Below are positions 19,988-32,502 of a stretch of 64,000 nt of DNA, in pieces. Under the pieces are notes generated by a model, which did no database searches, had not been told where the DNA came from, and was given only the letters and a program-made list of their open reading frames with translations. Source of the DNA: Mucor racemosus. Its lineage: Eukaryota > Mucoromycota > Mucoromycetes > Mucorales > Mucoraceae. Made by a program: the position numbers and the translations under genes. The stretch spans positions 1,984,001-2,048,000 of the forward strand of contig JAPEHQ010000001.1 in assembly GCA_027405735.1 (NCBI GenBank), given 5' to 3'. How positions within the stretch are numbered: position 1 is the stretch's first letter; the number at the start of each line of letters is the position of its first letter.

Positions 19988-22900
19988 GCAACAAAATCAT
20001 GTTTTAACAAAACAACAGCCAGAGCCGAAGAATTATTTTAGTGCTCATCGACCACCACCTCCATCTCATTCTATCCCATCATCCTCGGCTAGTTCTATCC
20101 GACAGCAACAACCCCGACCTTTCATACCGGATAATAGTAGCTATAGACCTCCACAAAATTATAATCATCGACCAACATTTGATCCACGTATGGGGGCTCC
20201 TCGTCCAATGTACGGAAATCAATATCCAGGTAGACCTCCTTTAAATGGATTTAGACCTCCTCCACCTTTACCTTCGTCTAATTCTCAAATCAATCCAATG
20301 TATCGACCTCATCCACCTCCACAAGCAGTGTATAACTATAGACCACCTATTTCAAATTCAATGAATGTACCTCCAACACCTACTCATATAGTACCTCCCT
20401 TTTCTCATCAACATAACAGATCACCTTCATTGGACTCTAAACAAGATATGATGAATAAAAACTATCCTCAAAGTATACGCCACCTTGATATGGTTCCAGA
20501 ACCAGAAAACTTGCCTTCTGCGGTAGATTGGGGTATGTTGTATGTTGAGAAATCAAGTTTTGTTATTTACTAATAGTTCCTTAGAAACATCATCTGCTTC
20601 ATGGAGACCCAGTATTGGAAGAGAAGCATCTATCATGTCAGCACCTAGTCGAATGGGTCAATCATTATCGTCAAATAGTTTATTATCAATGGTAGATATG
20701 TATGGACCAGCATCTGTACGACGCTCTCGTTCGAATGTTAGTAATGGAAGAAGTCGTTATAGAGATAGTTATATGGCCACTACATTCAAAGCTATCGAAC
20801 CAGCCCCACAGCCAAAGTTAATGTTGAATGACCCTATAGATCAAATGTATTTACAAGATCTAGCGGGTCGTCAAATGACACCATTGAAGGGTCGATCTAT
20901 TCCATTTAAATTATACGATGCAGACAATAAAACTGTATTGACAGATTTCCAAAATTTAGCTGAAATCCTTCGATTTAGATCAGCCAAAAGTGGAGATCGA
21001 TTAAAGGATGCATTTTCACTAGTCGATGCTCGAGGAAAGGAACCCACAACATTATCATGGGAAAAACTAAATGCTCGCGCAGAAAAGATTGCTCACACCA
21101 TTAAAGCAAAAGGCAACGTGAAACCTGGAGATCGAATCGCATTAATCTACAGAAAATCAGAAGTTCTCGAATTTATTCCAGCATTATTTGGTTGCTTTTT
21201 AGCAGGCGTTACAGCTGTTCCCATCAATGCAGCTGAAGATTTATCTGAACTTTCATTTATTCTTACGTTGGCAAATATTTATTTAATTCTGACGACTGAT
21301 TATAACCAGAAAGCTTTTACAAAAGATATGCAAGCTAAATCGATCGAATTTCCTCCAAGCATCAGTTGGTGGAAAACAAATGATATGGGTACTTGGTATC
21401 CTTCCAAAAAGGCATCTGACTATCCACCTATTAAAGTGCCTGAAACTGCATATATTGAATATGCTAAAGCAAATAATGGCGAATTAAAAGGTGTTACAGT
21501 TTCTCATGCTTCTATTATGGAACAATGTGCTACATATCAAGCTGCTACAACAGAAACAAAAATTACCACAGAGGATAATGGAAGTATTATTGATGTCAAA
21601 CCCAAGAGAAATGCTCATAATCCAGAGACTGTAGTTAGTTATTTTGAACCTAGACAACAAATTGGTTTAATTCTTTCTGTCTTGCATTCTGTATATGCTG
21701 GTAATACAATGGTATTTGCTAGTGGATCAATTGTCGATTCACCAGCTGTTTGGATCTATGTCTTGTCAAAGTATAAAGGTAAATATTCACAAATACATCC
21801 TGTAGAAAACATTGATTACTAAAGATCAAAACTATAGCTACCATGGCTTTAGCTGATTATCCTGCCTTGAAAATGATTACGAAATACTATCAATCTCATG
21901 TAAAAGAAGTTAAATCACACAGTAAAAAAGTAACGCCCGATCTATCATCACTTCGATATCTTATAGTCGATACAAACACTGTACGCCCCGAATTGAATCA
22001 GTACATTGCAGAAAAATTACTTCGTCCATTAGGAAATACAGACAACCCTCTAGAAGTTGTATGTCCTGTATTATCTTTACCTGAACATGGTGGTAAAATA
22101 CTGAGTATGCGAGATAATCTTGGGCCTGCCTATACCGAGGAATCTGTCGAAACCGAGGAAATTATAACAGAAGATGGCCGCCAAATGACAAGACCTGCCG
22201 TTACAACGCAATCTGTATTAGCACCAGGAAGCTCGCGCGATGTGTTTGCATGTTTATTCGATGCAGAAGCCTTGAAATTAAACAAAGTGATGGTGGTGGC
22301 TGCAGGTACAGATGCTAAAAAGGCCGAAAATGCAAATGAACCAGGAAGAATATGTGTGGAATCCTTTGGTTTTTGTATGCCAAATACCTCTGTTGCCATT
22401 GTTGATCCAGATACTGCTACTTTTTGTCCTGCAGATACTGTAGGCGAAATTTGGGTAAATTCTCCTTCTATTGACGGTGGTTTTTGGGCATTACCAAAGC
22501 ATACAGAATCAATCTTTCATGCTCGCCCGCTTATCGTTCCTTCTGAACACTCGTATCCTGAGGTTTATGATGGATCTTTCTTGAGAACTGGCTTGTGTGG
22601 AACTATCATTGGTGGCCGATTATTTGTATTGGGTTCATATGAAGAGCGTATCAGACAACAGCGTTTGGGTGCTGATTTCGGTCTGGAAGATATATATTAC
22701 TCTGGTGAACTTTTGGATACAATTACTAAGCGTGCTCGCATCGAACAATGGTAAGTATTTTTTAAATTTAACATATGGCTGTGTGTACACTAATTTTTAT
22801 TATAGTGCTATATTCGAAGTCTTGGTAAAGAACCAACATTTACCAATAATTGTATGTGAATCTAGCGTACAGAGATCAGATATTGCTCGTATAGCTACTG

Positions 22901-25439
22901 AAATCGACGAAGCATTGATTGAATTCCATGGGTTAAGAACCTATGCTATTGTGTTTGTTAAAGAGAATGCATTACCCAGACAAATTTTACATGGACGTCG
23001 TGCTATTCATCCACTTTTGACAAAGAGATACTTCCTTCAAGGACAACTTACTATTCGATACATTAAAATTGATGTAGATCGTACAATCTTCAATTTAGCC
23101 GAAAATGAAGATCCTTCAAAAGATTTATGGCTTTCAGGCATGGCTTATGAAAAAGCTATCCGAACTGGTGCCATCATTCCTCATCCTCAACATCAACACA
23201 CAGGCATGGAAACAGTTCGTACTGTTGTTGATGAAAGAACAGACTATGATCTTTCCAGATTTACCAATATTGTGGATATTTTACAATGGCGTACAACAAT
23301 GTATCCTGATGAAGTATGTTATATTGTTTCAACGCAAAATGGATCTACAATCAACACAAAACCGTACACATGGAGAAAATTGAGTTACAAGTCTGCTACT
23401 GTCGCTACTCATCTGAATAAAAAGGGTTTGAAGCGAAACTCCAAGGTGCTGGTTATGATGCCGTTTGGTATTGATTACATTCTCTGTATCTACGCCTGTC
23501 TTGCAATGGGTGTGATTCCTGTTCCTGTTGAACCAGTGGATCCTCAGCAACAACCACAACGTATTTCAGAGTTTTCTCAACAAATGATAGATGTAGCAAG
23601 AGAACTCGGGGTAACTGCAATCCTTGTTAATTCTGATGGTGATGATGTGATGAGACATAATGCTGTTAAGGCTGCTATGAAACTTTACGTTCCTAAAGGT
23701 TATAAATTACCAGAAATTGTCAATATCTCCAAGGCATCGAAGCACCACAAAATGCTTGGTAAAGAAAGTGGTTTCATGGTTCGTCCTGACTGGATCAGCA
23801 AGGATAGAAATTCCCCAACTGTTGTTTTGATTCAAAATACTTCTGATGGACGTCGTTGTTATGCTCATCTTAGTCATAATACTATCTTGAATCAATGTAG
23901 AGCTCAAAAGATGACATGTCAAATGCGATTTCAGAGGGGTATTGTAACTACAGGCCTTGGTACATATGAAGGTTTGGGTTTCTTACATGCTTTGTTTTGT
24001 GGTGTTTATGTTGGTTGTAGTACTGTATTGATTCCTTCTGCTGATTTCTATATGAACCCTGCTTGTTTCTTTGAATCTTTGCAACGTTATAAAACCAAGG
24101 ATGCTTTCTTGACTAATGCTCTTGTACAATTTGCAATGAATCGTATGAATAATAATGATTGCAAGCATATTACATTGAAGGGTGTGCAAAATATCATGTT
24201 GGCCAACGATGGAAGACCAAAGCCTCTGTTGTATCAACATATGGCAAGATACTTTGCAAGACAGAAGTTAGACAAGGAATCCATTAATACAGTATATAGT
24301 CATGCTGCCAATCCTATGATTACAACCAGATCTTACATGTTGATGGAACCACTTACAATTTCTATTGATCCTTACTGGCTTCGCCAAGGCATTATCCGTA
24401 CATTAAGTCAAGGAGAGGAGCATTACGGTATCTTACTCAACGATTCCGGTATTGTTCCTAGCAATACTATGGTCGCTATTGTTAATCCAGAGACATTAAC
24501 CATTTGTCCAAGCAATGTGGTCGGTGAAATCTGGGTTGCTTCTGATAGTAACGCAACCACAATGTTTAATTTGGATGATTCAACTCATGAGAAACGTTTT
24601 GAAGCTACCATTACTGGTAATGATCCAAATATCAAATACATGCGTACTGGTGATTTTGGTTTCTTGTGGAATGTTAGACGTCATGTAGATAATAGAATGA
24701 ATGTGCTAGAAGAAGGCCAATGTCTCTATGTTCTTGGTCCTGCTAGTGAAACCATCATTAGAAACGGTTTGATTTACTTCCCAATTGATGTTGAGCTCTC
24801 TATCGAGCGTTGTCATCCAACAATTCCATCTGGTGGAAGGTACACTTCTTTTAAATTCAATCAAGTTTTATATGTTACTAATCATTTTTTTTCAATAGTA
24901 TTGTATTCCAACACAAGGATGAAGTTATTGCAGTAGTTTCTGTTAAAGCAAATGAACATGCTTTAGCAGTTGTTCCATTAGTTGTGAATGCTGTTCTGGA
25001 AAACCATTCATTCTTGATAGATACAGTAATCATTATTCATCCCAGCAACTTTCCTAAGTCAAGATTTGGTGATAAAATTAGACGAAGAGCATTGATTGGA
25101 TTTATCGAAAAGAAGTTGTAAGTATCAAATCAATTACTTAGTAATCCAATATATTAACAAACATCATAAAATAGAACTGCAATCTACGTAAAACGTATCA
25201 CAAATCAGCATCAAAGCATCACGCTACCACAATGGTCCCAGTCTCAGCTTTCTGTTTCTGATTTAAATCATCATAACGCTGATAGTGCTTCCATTATGAC
25301 AAGCCCACGCGCTCACTCTATATCTGATTTGAATTCTGATTTTGATAGACAATCTATCCAACAATTAGTTCGACAAGATACGGCAAGTAGTCGTTTAACT
25401 CACTCAAATACTGGCTCTGCAGTCCATACACCTATTTAA
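19575..25439 (+). CDS. DIP2: DIP2-type protein (DMAP1-binding + two AMP-binding domains)
   Basis: Six exons: 19575-20532, 20585-21778, 21838-22750, 22806-24839, 24899-25117, 25175-25439; 1860 aa. Residues about 1-60 (YDDLPWDIADQLQCLDFELQ...) form a DMAP1-binding domain. A low-complexity linker with 23 glutamines (residues about 118-140) and Pro/His/Tyr-rich sequence follows. Two adenylate-forming (AMP-binding) domains come next, with blocks such as SWEKLNARAEKI and ALFGCFLAGVTAVP, and later YTWRKLSYKS and ACLAMGVIPVP. Disco-interacting protein 2 of animals and CPS1-like proteins of fungi share this layout. DIP2 has been linked to diacylglycerol metabolism in yeast and animals; catalytic residues were not checked one by one. 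It is not an NRPS: no carrier or condensation domain. Confidence 0.93.
19926..19994 (+). repeat. CAA/CAG microsatellite (Q23) in DIP2
   Basis: Twenty-three consecutive glutamine codons, nearly all CAA, inside exon 1 between the DMAP1-binding domain and the first AMP-binding domain. Likely length-polymorphic between strains. Confidence 0.97.
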
Positions 25440-25960
25440 AATATCTAATATCATGGCCTCTACCCTTTTTTCCCCTTTATGTCTTAATTTCGTTAATATT
25501 GATTATCATCAATGCCCTCTTTTATATAGTATATTATCTTCATACATATAATAATCTGTAATCTACGTATAACATCATCCTCTTTTCTTTTTAATTTGCA
25601 CATTAACTCTTAATTGTATAAAAGTATATAGTTAAGTATAATAAATCTACCTAGACTTTTGAATTATTCATTTAAATTTGACCAAATTTTAATATATATT
25701 ACTCATTAATTGCCACATGAACACATGTTACGTGATGTTAAAATGTGCATAAAGTATCTATACAATTTAACACTTTGTTTACTAGACTGTTTGACGTTAA
25801 TTGAGGGCCTTTTACACAAATCATGATCAATTTCATTGAAATATAAAACTAAGTTTTACAACTTTAAAATATTTTCCCACTTTTTAAAAGTAATACATAT
25901 TAACTCAAAAGCAGTAAAACTATTTTTGAAGATGTCCAAAGTACAACAGTATTTTTTTCT
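25440..25960. other. 3' flank of DIP2, no gene
   Basis: Contains the presumed DIP2 3' untranslated region (AATAAA-like AATAAATCTACC near 25639). Nothing else recognised before repeat D. Confidence 0.5.
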
Positions 25961-26760
25961 ATGCAAGGTAGATATGTGTTTTGTTACAGAAATGCCAATA
26001 GACTTAATAATACTCTCAAAGCGACGTTTAAATATGGTAATTCAATTTTGATATTAAAAAAAATACAAATGCAGAAATCTGTATCAAACACAGCGAGCCT
26101 TGCTAGAGTTTTAATTAACTTTTATCCAGATTTTGACTCTGCATCGTGCTGTACAGTTTTCACAAAAAAAACTATTGCTAAAACTCTCCATAAATTTGAA
26201 GAGAAAATTTAGCTGTTTTTCGTCTAAAACTCATATTTTTTTAATATATATTGGCGCTAAAACACATTTAAAGCATGGCTGAAGCTCACAGATATCCATA
26301 AAGGTATTTTTTTTTTTTTTTTTTTTTTTTTTGCAATTGTAGCTATATTTTTCACGGAGAAATCAACTTTTGACCCGATTCTTTTTTTCAAATATTTGAA
26401 AACGAAGGATGACCATTTGTAGGCAGAAAATACTCGATACTAATGATGAACACTAACTTTCAAATTTCTCCATCAAAAATCGATATTTTTTTATTTAATA
26501 AAATGCATATAATAGATCTCACTCCGCACTACCAGACGAGTACAAGAATGCGTTACAGTTGTTATGTTTACACCTTTTAATCACCTGAAAACCTAATAAA
26601 AAATATGAGAAATTTAAAAAAATATAAAAAATCTTCTGAAATTACAATATATTGTACAGAGCTAAATGATAAATGTAGTTTGATTAATAGTTTTGTTGTA
26701 GAAACTTTATGTTTACTCGAGATATCACTCTTCAATCACGTCAAATTTAGGATGTAAATT
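25961..26760 (+). repeat. Repeat family D (divergent member of B/C set)
   Basis: Little continuous similarity to B or C, yet it keeps their layout. It has TTTTTCACGGAGAAAT (GGAG at 26356), then the inverted ATTTCTCCATCAAAAAT (CTCC at 26468), then TTTACTCGAGATATCA (GAG at 26719). A weak first site TTTTGTTACAGAAAT lies near 25978, and CTCTGCATCG (26137) sits where B and C have TCTGCATC. The intervals match those of B and C within a few bases to about ten. No coding capacity; short open frames are AT-driven. Confidence 0.6.
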
Positions 26761-28160
26761 ATAAGGTTAAATTTTTAAAGGATTTTTTTTACCTTTTTGA
26801 AGCATGACAAATAAATGTTACTGCCGCAATGTTGTTTGGAAGCACCAGATAAACATTCCCATATTTTTTATTATGTTGAAAAAGGAGGTTTTATGTACTA
26901 AATTAGCCATATACCAAACCTCAAATTTCAACTTCCAGTAGTCCAAGGTCTTTTTCCTCGAATTTGAAATGCTATTAGCAGCATAAATTCTAAAATGGAA
27001 AGGTCCAGAGCTCAAAAATCTGGGTATTGCTCATTAGGGCAGGACTGTTGGTATCTCTTTCAGGACTGTCGAAGTAATCACGACGAAAAATTTTTTCTTG
27101 CTATCTATTTAAACCATCCTTATTTTCTCAACATTTGTTGATTTCTTCTTTAATTGTATTGCACTCATGGTAAGTTGAACTAAATGTTGAAGAAAAAGAA
27201 AGGGAATTGGAAATGGAAGAATTATAAAATGATGCTTTTAGCAAAAGTATTTTTGTTGAATTTCTTCAAATGAACTACCAAACATGATTCCAATGACACT
27301 CTGAAAATAATTCTTGAACTTTCCAATTACTCTTTTTTTTTCTTTTAATAACTTATTTTGTAATAATTTATTAATCGTTTCTTGTAATTTCTTTTATAGT
27401 ATATTGGCTTGTACGTGTTTACTTTACTTTTTTTACTTTTCTAAATAAATAAACTATCATTTTAAATGTAACCTTGTTTTGTCTTTTTAAATGTTTTGCC
27501 TCTTTGATTCAGAACGGTATTTTTGGAACCCTTTTTACGGGTGCTGATGGTTTTATTTAATCAATCCATATTTTTTTCTTCGTTTCTTGATATCTGAAGA
27601 TGTCGAACATTGAGGTACTATAGTATCGTATCTTCATGTTGCTCTGGTTTACTCAACTCATTCTGAATATCCGAACCATTTGCTTTGCTTTGCTTTACAA
27701 CTTACTACAAGAATTGATAGGATTAAGTTGTTGAAGTTTCCAGCATTCTCTGAAATTGTTGAAGGTCTTTTTGTTAAACGAGTTAACTGGGAACAGTGGC
27801 CTACTAGTGTATCAAGACGTAGCAACGAGAATAATAATTCTAATTTTAATCAAACTGGTTGAAGTTCCATAAAGTTACATATAGAACACAACCAACCAGA
27901 ATGGATGTAACCAGTAGTTCAATATTTCTCATAAACTCGCATCAGGTTGTAGATAGTATTGCGGACACAATCGCAATCATTATGTGTCTTTCGATTGTAA
28001 TGTTCTTTCCGCGGTTACTTCGAATTAGTCGCTCTTTGTCCACAAATAATCACTTTTGGCTCGCAATTTTCAAATGACTATTTTGAAAATATGGATGGTG
28101 GTTCCAAAATTAAGGATTCTATTAACATTGTTGTGTTTTAACAATTATTTCTTTTTGAAT
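26761..28160. other. AT-rich intergenic with a coding-like remnant
   Basis: No intact gene. A coding-looking remnant lies at 27680-27862. The remainder is AT-rich without a recognised repeat partner in the window. Confidence 0.4.
27680..27862 (+). pseudogene. Unrecognised coding-like remnant
   Basis: The frame reads IDRIKLLKFPAFSEIVEGLF then VKRVNWEQWPTSVSRRSN, with balanced amino-acid composition and better codon use than its surroundings. Upstream in the same direction the frame is broken by stops, and no convincing splice sites join it to a longer product. I do not recognise the family; it may be decayed transposon or host sequence. Confidence 0.3.
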
Positions 28161-29044
28161 ATGATAGAGCTAGCTTACATATGTTGAGAATTTTTTGTCT
28201 CGTGAAAAAATACCGATTTTTCATTGAAAAAATGGGATTTCTATTCCAAATCTGCCATAAATAACAGTCGACTGGGTTTGAAATAAAAAAGTGCAAATCT
28301 CCAAAAAAATCGATCAAAAAATTTAAATCTTTAAATACGCAACAAAATACATAGTAAGTTGGATTAGCCTTCTAAATGTTTTTTGTGCAGCTTTGGATTC
28401 TGCATCGAATGACATAAATTTCAAAAGTTGTTTTCTCACAAAATTTAGCGTAAAATCGAAATGAAATTTTGAAGGTTTTTCGCTTTTTTCTCTTGAGTTT
28501 CAGCATCTTTCTCCAATATAACATATCTGGAAGATGGGCCGCAAAATTACCTACAGATCGAGATATTGCTTGCAACTGTAACTGCATTTTTCGTGGAGAA
28601 ATTAAAAAATTTGCATCATTTTTTTGGAATCCGAGAAAAAAGGACCTGTGGATGCTCATGAAAAATGTCCGGATAAATTGACTACCAATCATTTTGCACC
28701 TTTTTTTTTGTTTCTCCATCAAAAATTAGGATATTTCAGGAAACTAAATTGCTATGGATAGATATGCATCAGCACTATAACTTGAGCACAAAAAACGCGT
28801 TTGTCAATATACCAGTTATTTCTAAAACCACGTTCAAATATCAGAAAATGGGCAAAACATGGGATATCCAAAAAAAAAATTGATACTCAAATATGTCACA
28901 GACCTTCTTAAAACAAATAGATTCCACTAAAAATGAGCCCTGTATCTTGATTTTTCGTTGAGATATACTACTGCAAAGTTTTGATATTTAAGCAGGGACA
29001 ATGTCAACTCAGAAATCTAAAGGGTTTATTCTCGTTAATAGAGT
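28161..29044 (+). repeat. Repeat family B, copy 1
   Basis: About 880 bp nearly identical to 37922-38811 in the central 650 bp. It has four copies of the TTTTTCGTGGAGAWAT motif in order + + - + (T-runs at 28217 and 28587, CTCC at 28714, GAG at 28960). The open frames on both strands in the centre are the same in both copies because the copies are recent; they look non-coding. An ATG 39 bp past the fourth motif (29001) opens only 15 codons here. Confidence 0.9.
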
Positions 29045-29393
29045 GTAGCAAATAAAAATAATACATATATAATTTAGATATGGAATTAGCTGTATATTTA
29101 CATATTTTATATTCTTCAATTATTCAATTAAAAAAAAAAAGGAAGGAGCGATTGAAAATCTACCCTTTTTAAACTTGGAAATGACAGATAGCCTTATATG
29201 GAATTTTTTTGTGTAGGCAGTAGATGATCGGCTTCGCTGTAAGCTTCAATTGCTTATGTTCATAGAAAACCGCGGAGAAATTATTCATGTGATTGTTTAG
29301 AGGTTGTTGTTTTCTTCTTTTGTCACTCCCTTTTTACCTAAACCAATTCAAAAATATTGTTGTGCACATTAGAACAATAGGAGAACCAGGACA
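29045..29393. promoter_or_regulatory. Upstream region of ERF2-like gene
   Basis: Leads into the start codon at 29394; includes a pyrimidine-rich TTTTCTTCTTTTGTC near 29308. No TATA box of confidence. Confidence 0.4.
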
Positions 29394-31042
29394 ATGTCAG
29401 AGGAAAAACCTGAAAATAAAGTAATTTTGCCATTACCATTTTTATTGGAATCTTCACCTACAACAACAACAACTTTATCCCCTCGTCAAACTAATTCATT
29501 TCGGTTTGGAAATTTAAACTCTATGGAGGGTAGTTTTGAACATTTTGATTTAGCAAATCCTCCACCAGCGGTTCATTTAAAAGATCAACGGCCGCAACAT
29601 ACAAAATTACCCTCGCAACCTTTACAATTACAACATAGAAGCCCTCATACTCAACAACAAGTAGAGCCAACTATTGAATCAAGTAGTAATAATATAATCA
29701 GACGTCGCATTATTCAAGGAAAACGTCAAATAAATACTCGAAATTACAAACTCTATGAAGGAAATACAATCTTCTTTTGTGGAGGAAGATTCATGGCAAG
29801 TAGAGAATTCTGGGCATTTTGTCTTTCACTATTTTTATTAATCATGCCTTCGGTGCTATTCCTTATCTTCACGTATGTTGTAATGTATAAACGAATCACA
29901 ACCATGCTGATTATATTTTGATAGATGTCCTTGGTTGTGGTATCACATCTCGCCTGTCGTGCCTGTTTTATTTGCATACATCTTTTGCATTACAGTTGCT
30001 TCCATGCTGAAGACTTCATGGACAGATCCTGGTGTAAATTACAAATTAATTATGTAATTATTGCTTAATTTCGCTGATTTTTTCAAACATTTAGATTATA
30101 CCTCGTAATTTAGATGTTAAAAGCTTGAACTCGCAAAAAGAACCTGATAGATTTGGATATAGGTATTCTTCCATGTCTGATGGTAGTTTCCCATTACCAA
30201 AGGAAGTAATGATTAAAGGTATACCAGTTCGACTAAAATATTGTGAAACATGTTGCATTTATCGCCCACCCCGAGCTAGTCATTGTAAACAATGTGATAA
30301 TTGTGTAGGCAGGTAAAACCAAATGGTTTTCATACAATGATCAAATCATGTTAACACATTCTAATAGAAAATGAAGATCATCATTGCATTTGGCTCAACA
30401 ATTGTATTGGAAAACGAAACTATACAACATTTTTTACGTTTATTGTTTCTTGTGTCATATTGTGTTGCTATGTAATAGCATTTTCATTAACACACGTACT
30501 TGTAGTATATACAAAAAGCAGCGACTCCTTCCAGGGTTCATTATTACATACACCAATCAGTTTTTTTATTGCAATATATTGCTTTATTTTGCTAATTCCA
30601 ATTAGTTGTTTGACGGGTTATCATTGCTTTTTAGTCATGAGAGGTGTAACTACTCACGAACAGGTATTTTTTTATTTATATCTCTTTATTTCAAGGAGAA
30701 AATAATTTAGTATTTTCTCATGTATAATAGCTACGGTCCAATCTTGCTTCAATGCCATTTGAAGAACATCCCTACAATTTTGGAAATCCACTGAAGAATA
30801 TGTGTCATATTCTATGTAGACCTCATAGTAAAAGGTATGTTTTATTCACGATTTACAAGAAATGACTCTAATGACACACATTTAGTTATATCGCAAGACG
30901 TAAATTCGCAGAGGAAATTTACGATATTCAGCCTAATAATTCCACAAATTCAAATTTATCGACAACTATACAAGGTGAATCTGTTCAAATTTCTGCTTTG
31001 GATACAACTGCTGCTTCAAATATTCCTCTTCAAAATAGATAG
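29394..31042 (+). CDS. ERF2: DHHC protein S-acyltransferase, Erf2-like
   Basis: Six exons: 29394-29872, 29925-30033, 30095-30308, 30368-30663, 30731-30834, 30886-31042; 452 aa. A ~135-residue polar N-terminus is followed by four membrane segments and a Cys-rich zinc-binding domain ([20 protein letters not shown]) with catalytic D271-H-H-C274 in [14 protein letters not shown]. The C-terminus has the family's THEQLRSN motif. Erf2 palmitoylates Ras at the ER/Golgi with Erf4 (family knowledge). The intron before the DHHC exon (30309-30367) only keeps frame if a GC donor is used, giving V-E-N-E-D-H-H-C as the family expects. The next gene starts 109 bp downstream on the same strand. Confidence 0.93.
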
Positions 31043-31151
31043 TGTAAATACAAAATAAATAAATAAAAAAGATCGCTGTACATAAACCGCAAATAAATTT
31101 TCTTACAATTGATTCTCCCTTTCACTCACTAATAACAAACAACAAAATAAA

Positions 31152-31969
31152 ATGCCTCCTCGTTATCAACCCGTACAAACAACTAATCAAAGACCTTTAA
31201 ATAACGAAATATTAACATTACAAAAATTACTGGGAACTGTAAATTAATATAAATAAAGTATCCAACTATTGGCGTTTTGACATTATTTGGTTAATTAGGA
31301 TATTCTCGAACAAGCAGCAAGAATACTCGATCACTTTGCAGCCACCAAAGAAAAGTAAATAATACACAAAAAACAGCGTATCGCGTATTGCATGTAGTTA
31401 ATTGTTGTGTTTTGATATAGCAAATTCGAAGCAGCAGCTTTCCAAACACCACCTCATTTAAACGACAAATTAATTGAAAAATGTGAGGATTTTGAGACGG
31501 TATGCGATCAAATATATTTCATTTTGGTGAGTTTTTTGTATTAGATGTTTAAAACATTACATATGAAACTTATATACGCAATCGTTAGGAACAATCAAAG
31601 CGTGTTTTACAATTAGAATATCAACAAAAAGTGATACAAATCAAAGCAGACAACTTGGAAAAAGAAAAGCAACAATTAGAAAAAGCAGAGCAAGCACCAC
31701 AATTAGATGCTATGAATGTAGATACAGACATGGATTTCGAATCTTCTCAAATGGACGCATCTTTACCTTTAGATATGATGGAAACCGATCAACAACAAAG
31801 CTCTAAAGAAATTACAACAAATGCAATTGACGAGGAAGATATGGAAGAATTACTACAAATTCAAAGAGATCGTTTAGATAGATTAAAAAATGTCATTGTA
31901 TTGGGAATGGACGCAGATGCTGTTAAAGCAAATGGTAGAGATGGTGATAAAGAAGATTTATTATTTTAA
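31152..31969 (+). CDS. Small coiled-coil protein, possibly Mediator Med29-like
   Basis: Four exons: 31152-31238, 31299-31354, 31421-31526, 31589-31969; 209 aa. An N-terminal helical part (ILEQAARILDHFAATKE; LIEKCEDFETVCDQIYFILE) is followed by a coiled coil and an acidic, Gln/Asp/Met-rich tail. The pattern of a helical block with E-K-C-x2-F-x3-C-D-Q reminds me of Mediator subunit 29 (tail/head connection of the RNA polymerase II Mediator), but this is a weak pattern match. Otherwise it is an unassigned nuclear-type acidic protein. Its stop codon overlaps the stop of the convergent next gene by four bases. Confidence 0.75.
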
Positions 31970-32502
31970 AATCGTTTACGTACAAATGCTACCATAGGTC
32001 CAACAAAACGTTCTGCAAAAAATGGTGTCATGCCAACAGATGCTGCAATTCGAACTGGTAATAATGCCTGTAGATTTGTCAATAAATCGTTTTTATTTAT
32101 AAACATCCTTCTTACCTTGACAATGCAATATGTTGTAACTAAATTCATCATGACTCTATTTTCAGCTTCTAATGGTTCATATCCATAATATACACGAGCT
32201 TTATTTATAAACTTATTTCCTTCTGAAACTACAGTATCAGGAAAAGGAATTTTGACAGATGATGCATCCAAAGTCCAATATATAAATGGAAAAGGAGCAA
32301 CTGCTGTCAATTCATGTAATACTGCAAACGTTGTCATATATGATCCTGGTTTATTTTTGAATTGTTGTGCGTATTTTCGATAACCTGTTAATGCTTTTTC
32401 TTGTGCTTTTTCGGGTATAGTTGTATAATTACGACGCAAGAAAAACGAGTTTGTTAGCCTTTTATTCGACTGAATTGAGCGACGTAAGGCTAAAAGAGAC
32501 AT
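31966..32502 (-). CDS. FAM210/DUF1279 mitochondrial protein
   Basis: Two exons: 32502-32116 and 32067-31966; 162 aa. The N-terminus (MSLLALRRSIQSNKRLTNSF, then LRRNYTT) is basic and looks like a mitochondrial presequence. The core GSYMTTFAVLHELTAVAPFP and the C-terminal ALLPVRIAASVGMTPFFAERF are DUF1279/FAM210 signatures, usually inner-membrane proteins of unclear role in mitochondrial translation or homeostasis. The 48-bp intron (32068-32115) is a multiple of three without an in-frame stop, so retention would insert 16 residues in frame. Splicing restores the family consensus (YCIVK-ALLPVRIA), so the spliced form is preferred. Confidence 0.88.
   Translation of the reverse strand: MSLLALRRSIQSNKRLTNSFFLRRNYTTIPEKAQEKALTGYRKYAQQFKNKPGSYMTTFAVLHELTAVAPFPFIYWTLDASSVKIPFPDTVVSEGNKFINKARVYYGYEPLEAENRVMMNLVTTYCIVKVRRMFINKNDLLTNLQALLPVRIAASVGMTPFFAERFVGPMVAFVRKRF

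Noticed and set aside
20585..25439. DIP2-like gene as an NRPS or acyl-CoA synthetase cluster gene
   Set aside because: Two AMP-binding-like domains occur with an N-terminal DMAP1-binding domain and no carrier, condensation or reductase domain, and neighbouring genes are not biosynthetic.
28372..28722. 116-codon frame on the minus strand, also at 38135-38455
   Set aside because: Its identity in two places comes from the recent duplication of repeat B. Composition is Phe/Lys/Arg-rich as in AT-rich non-coding DNA, and no family is recognisable.
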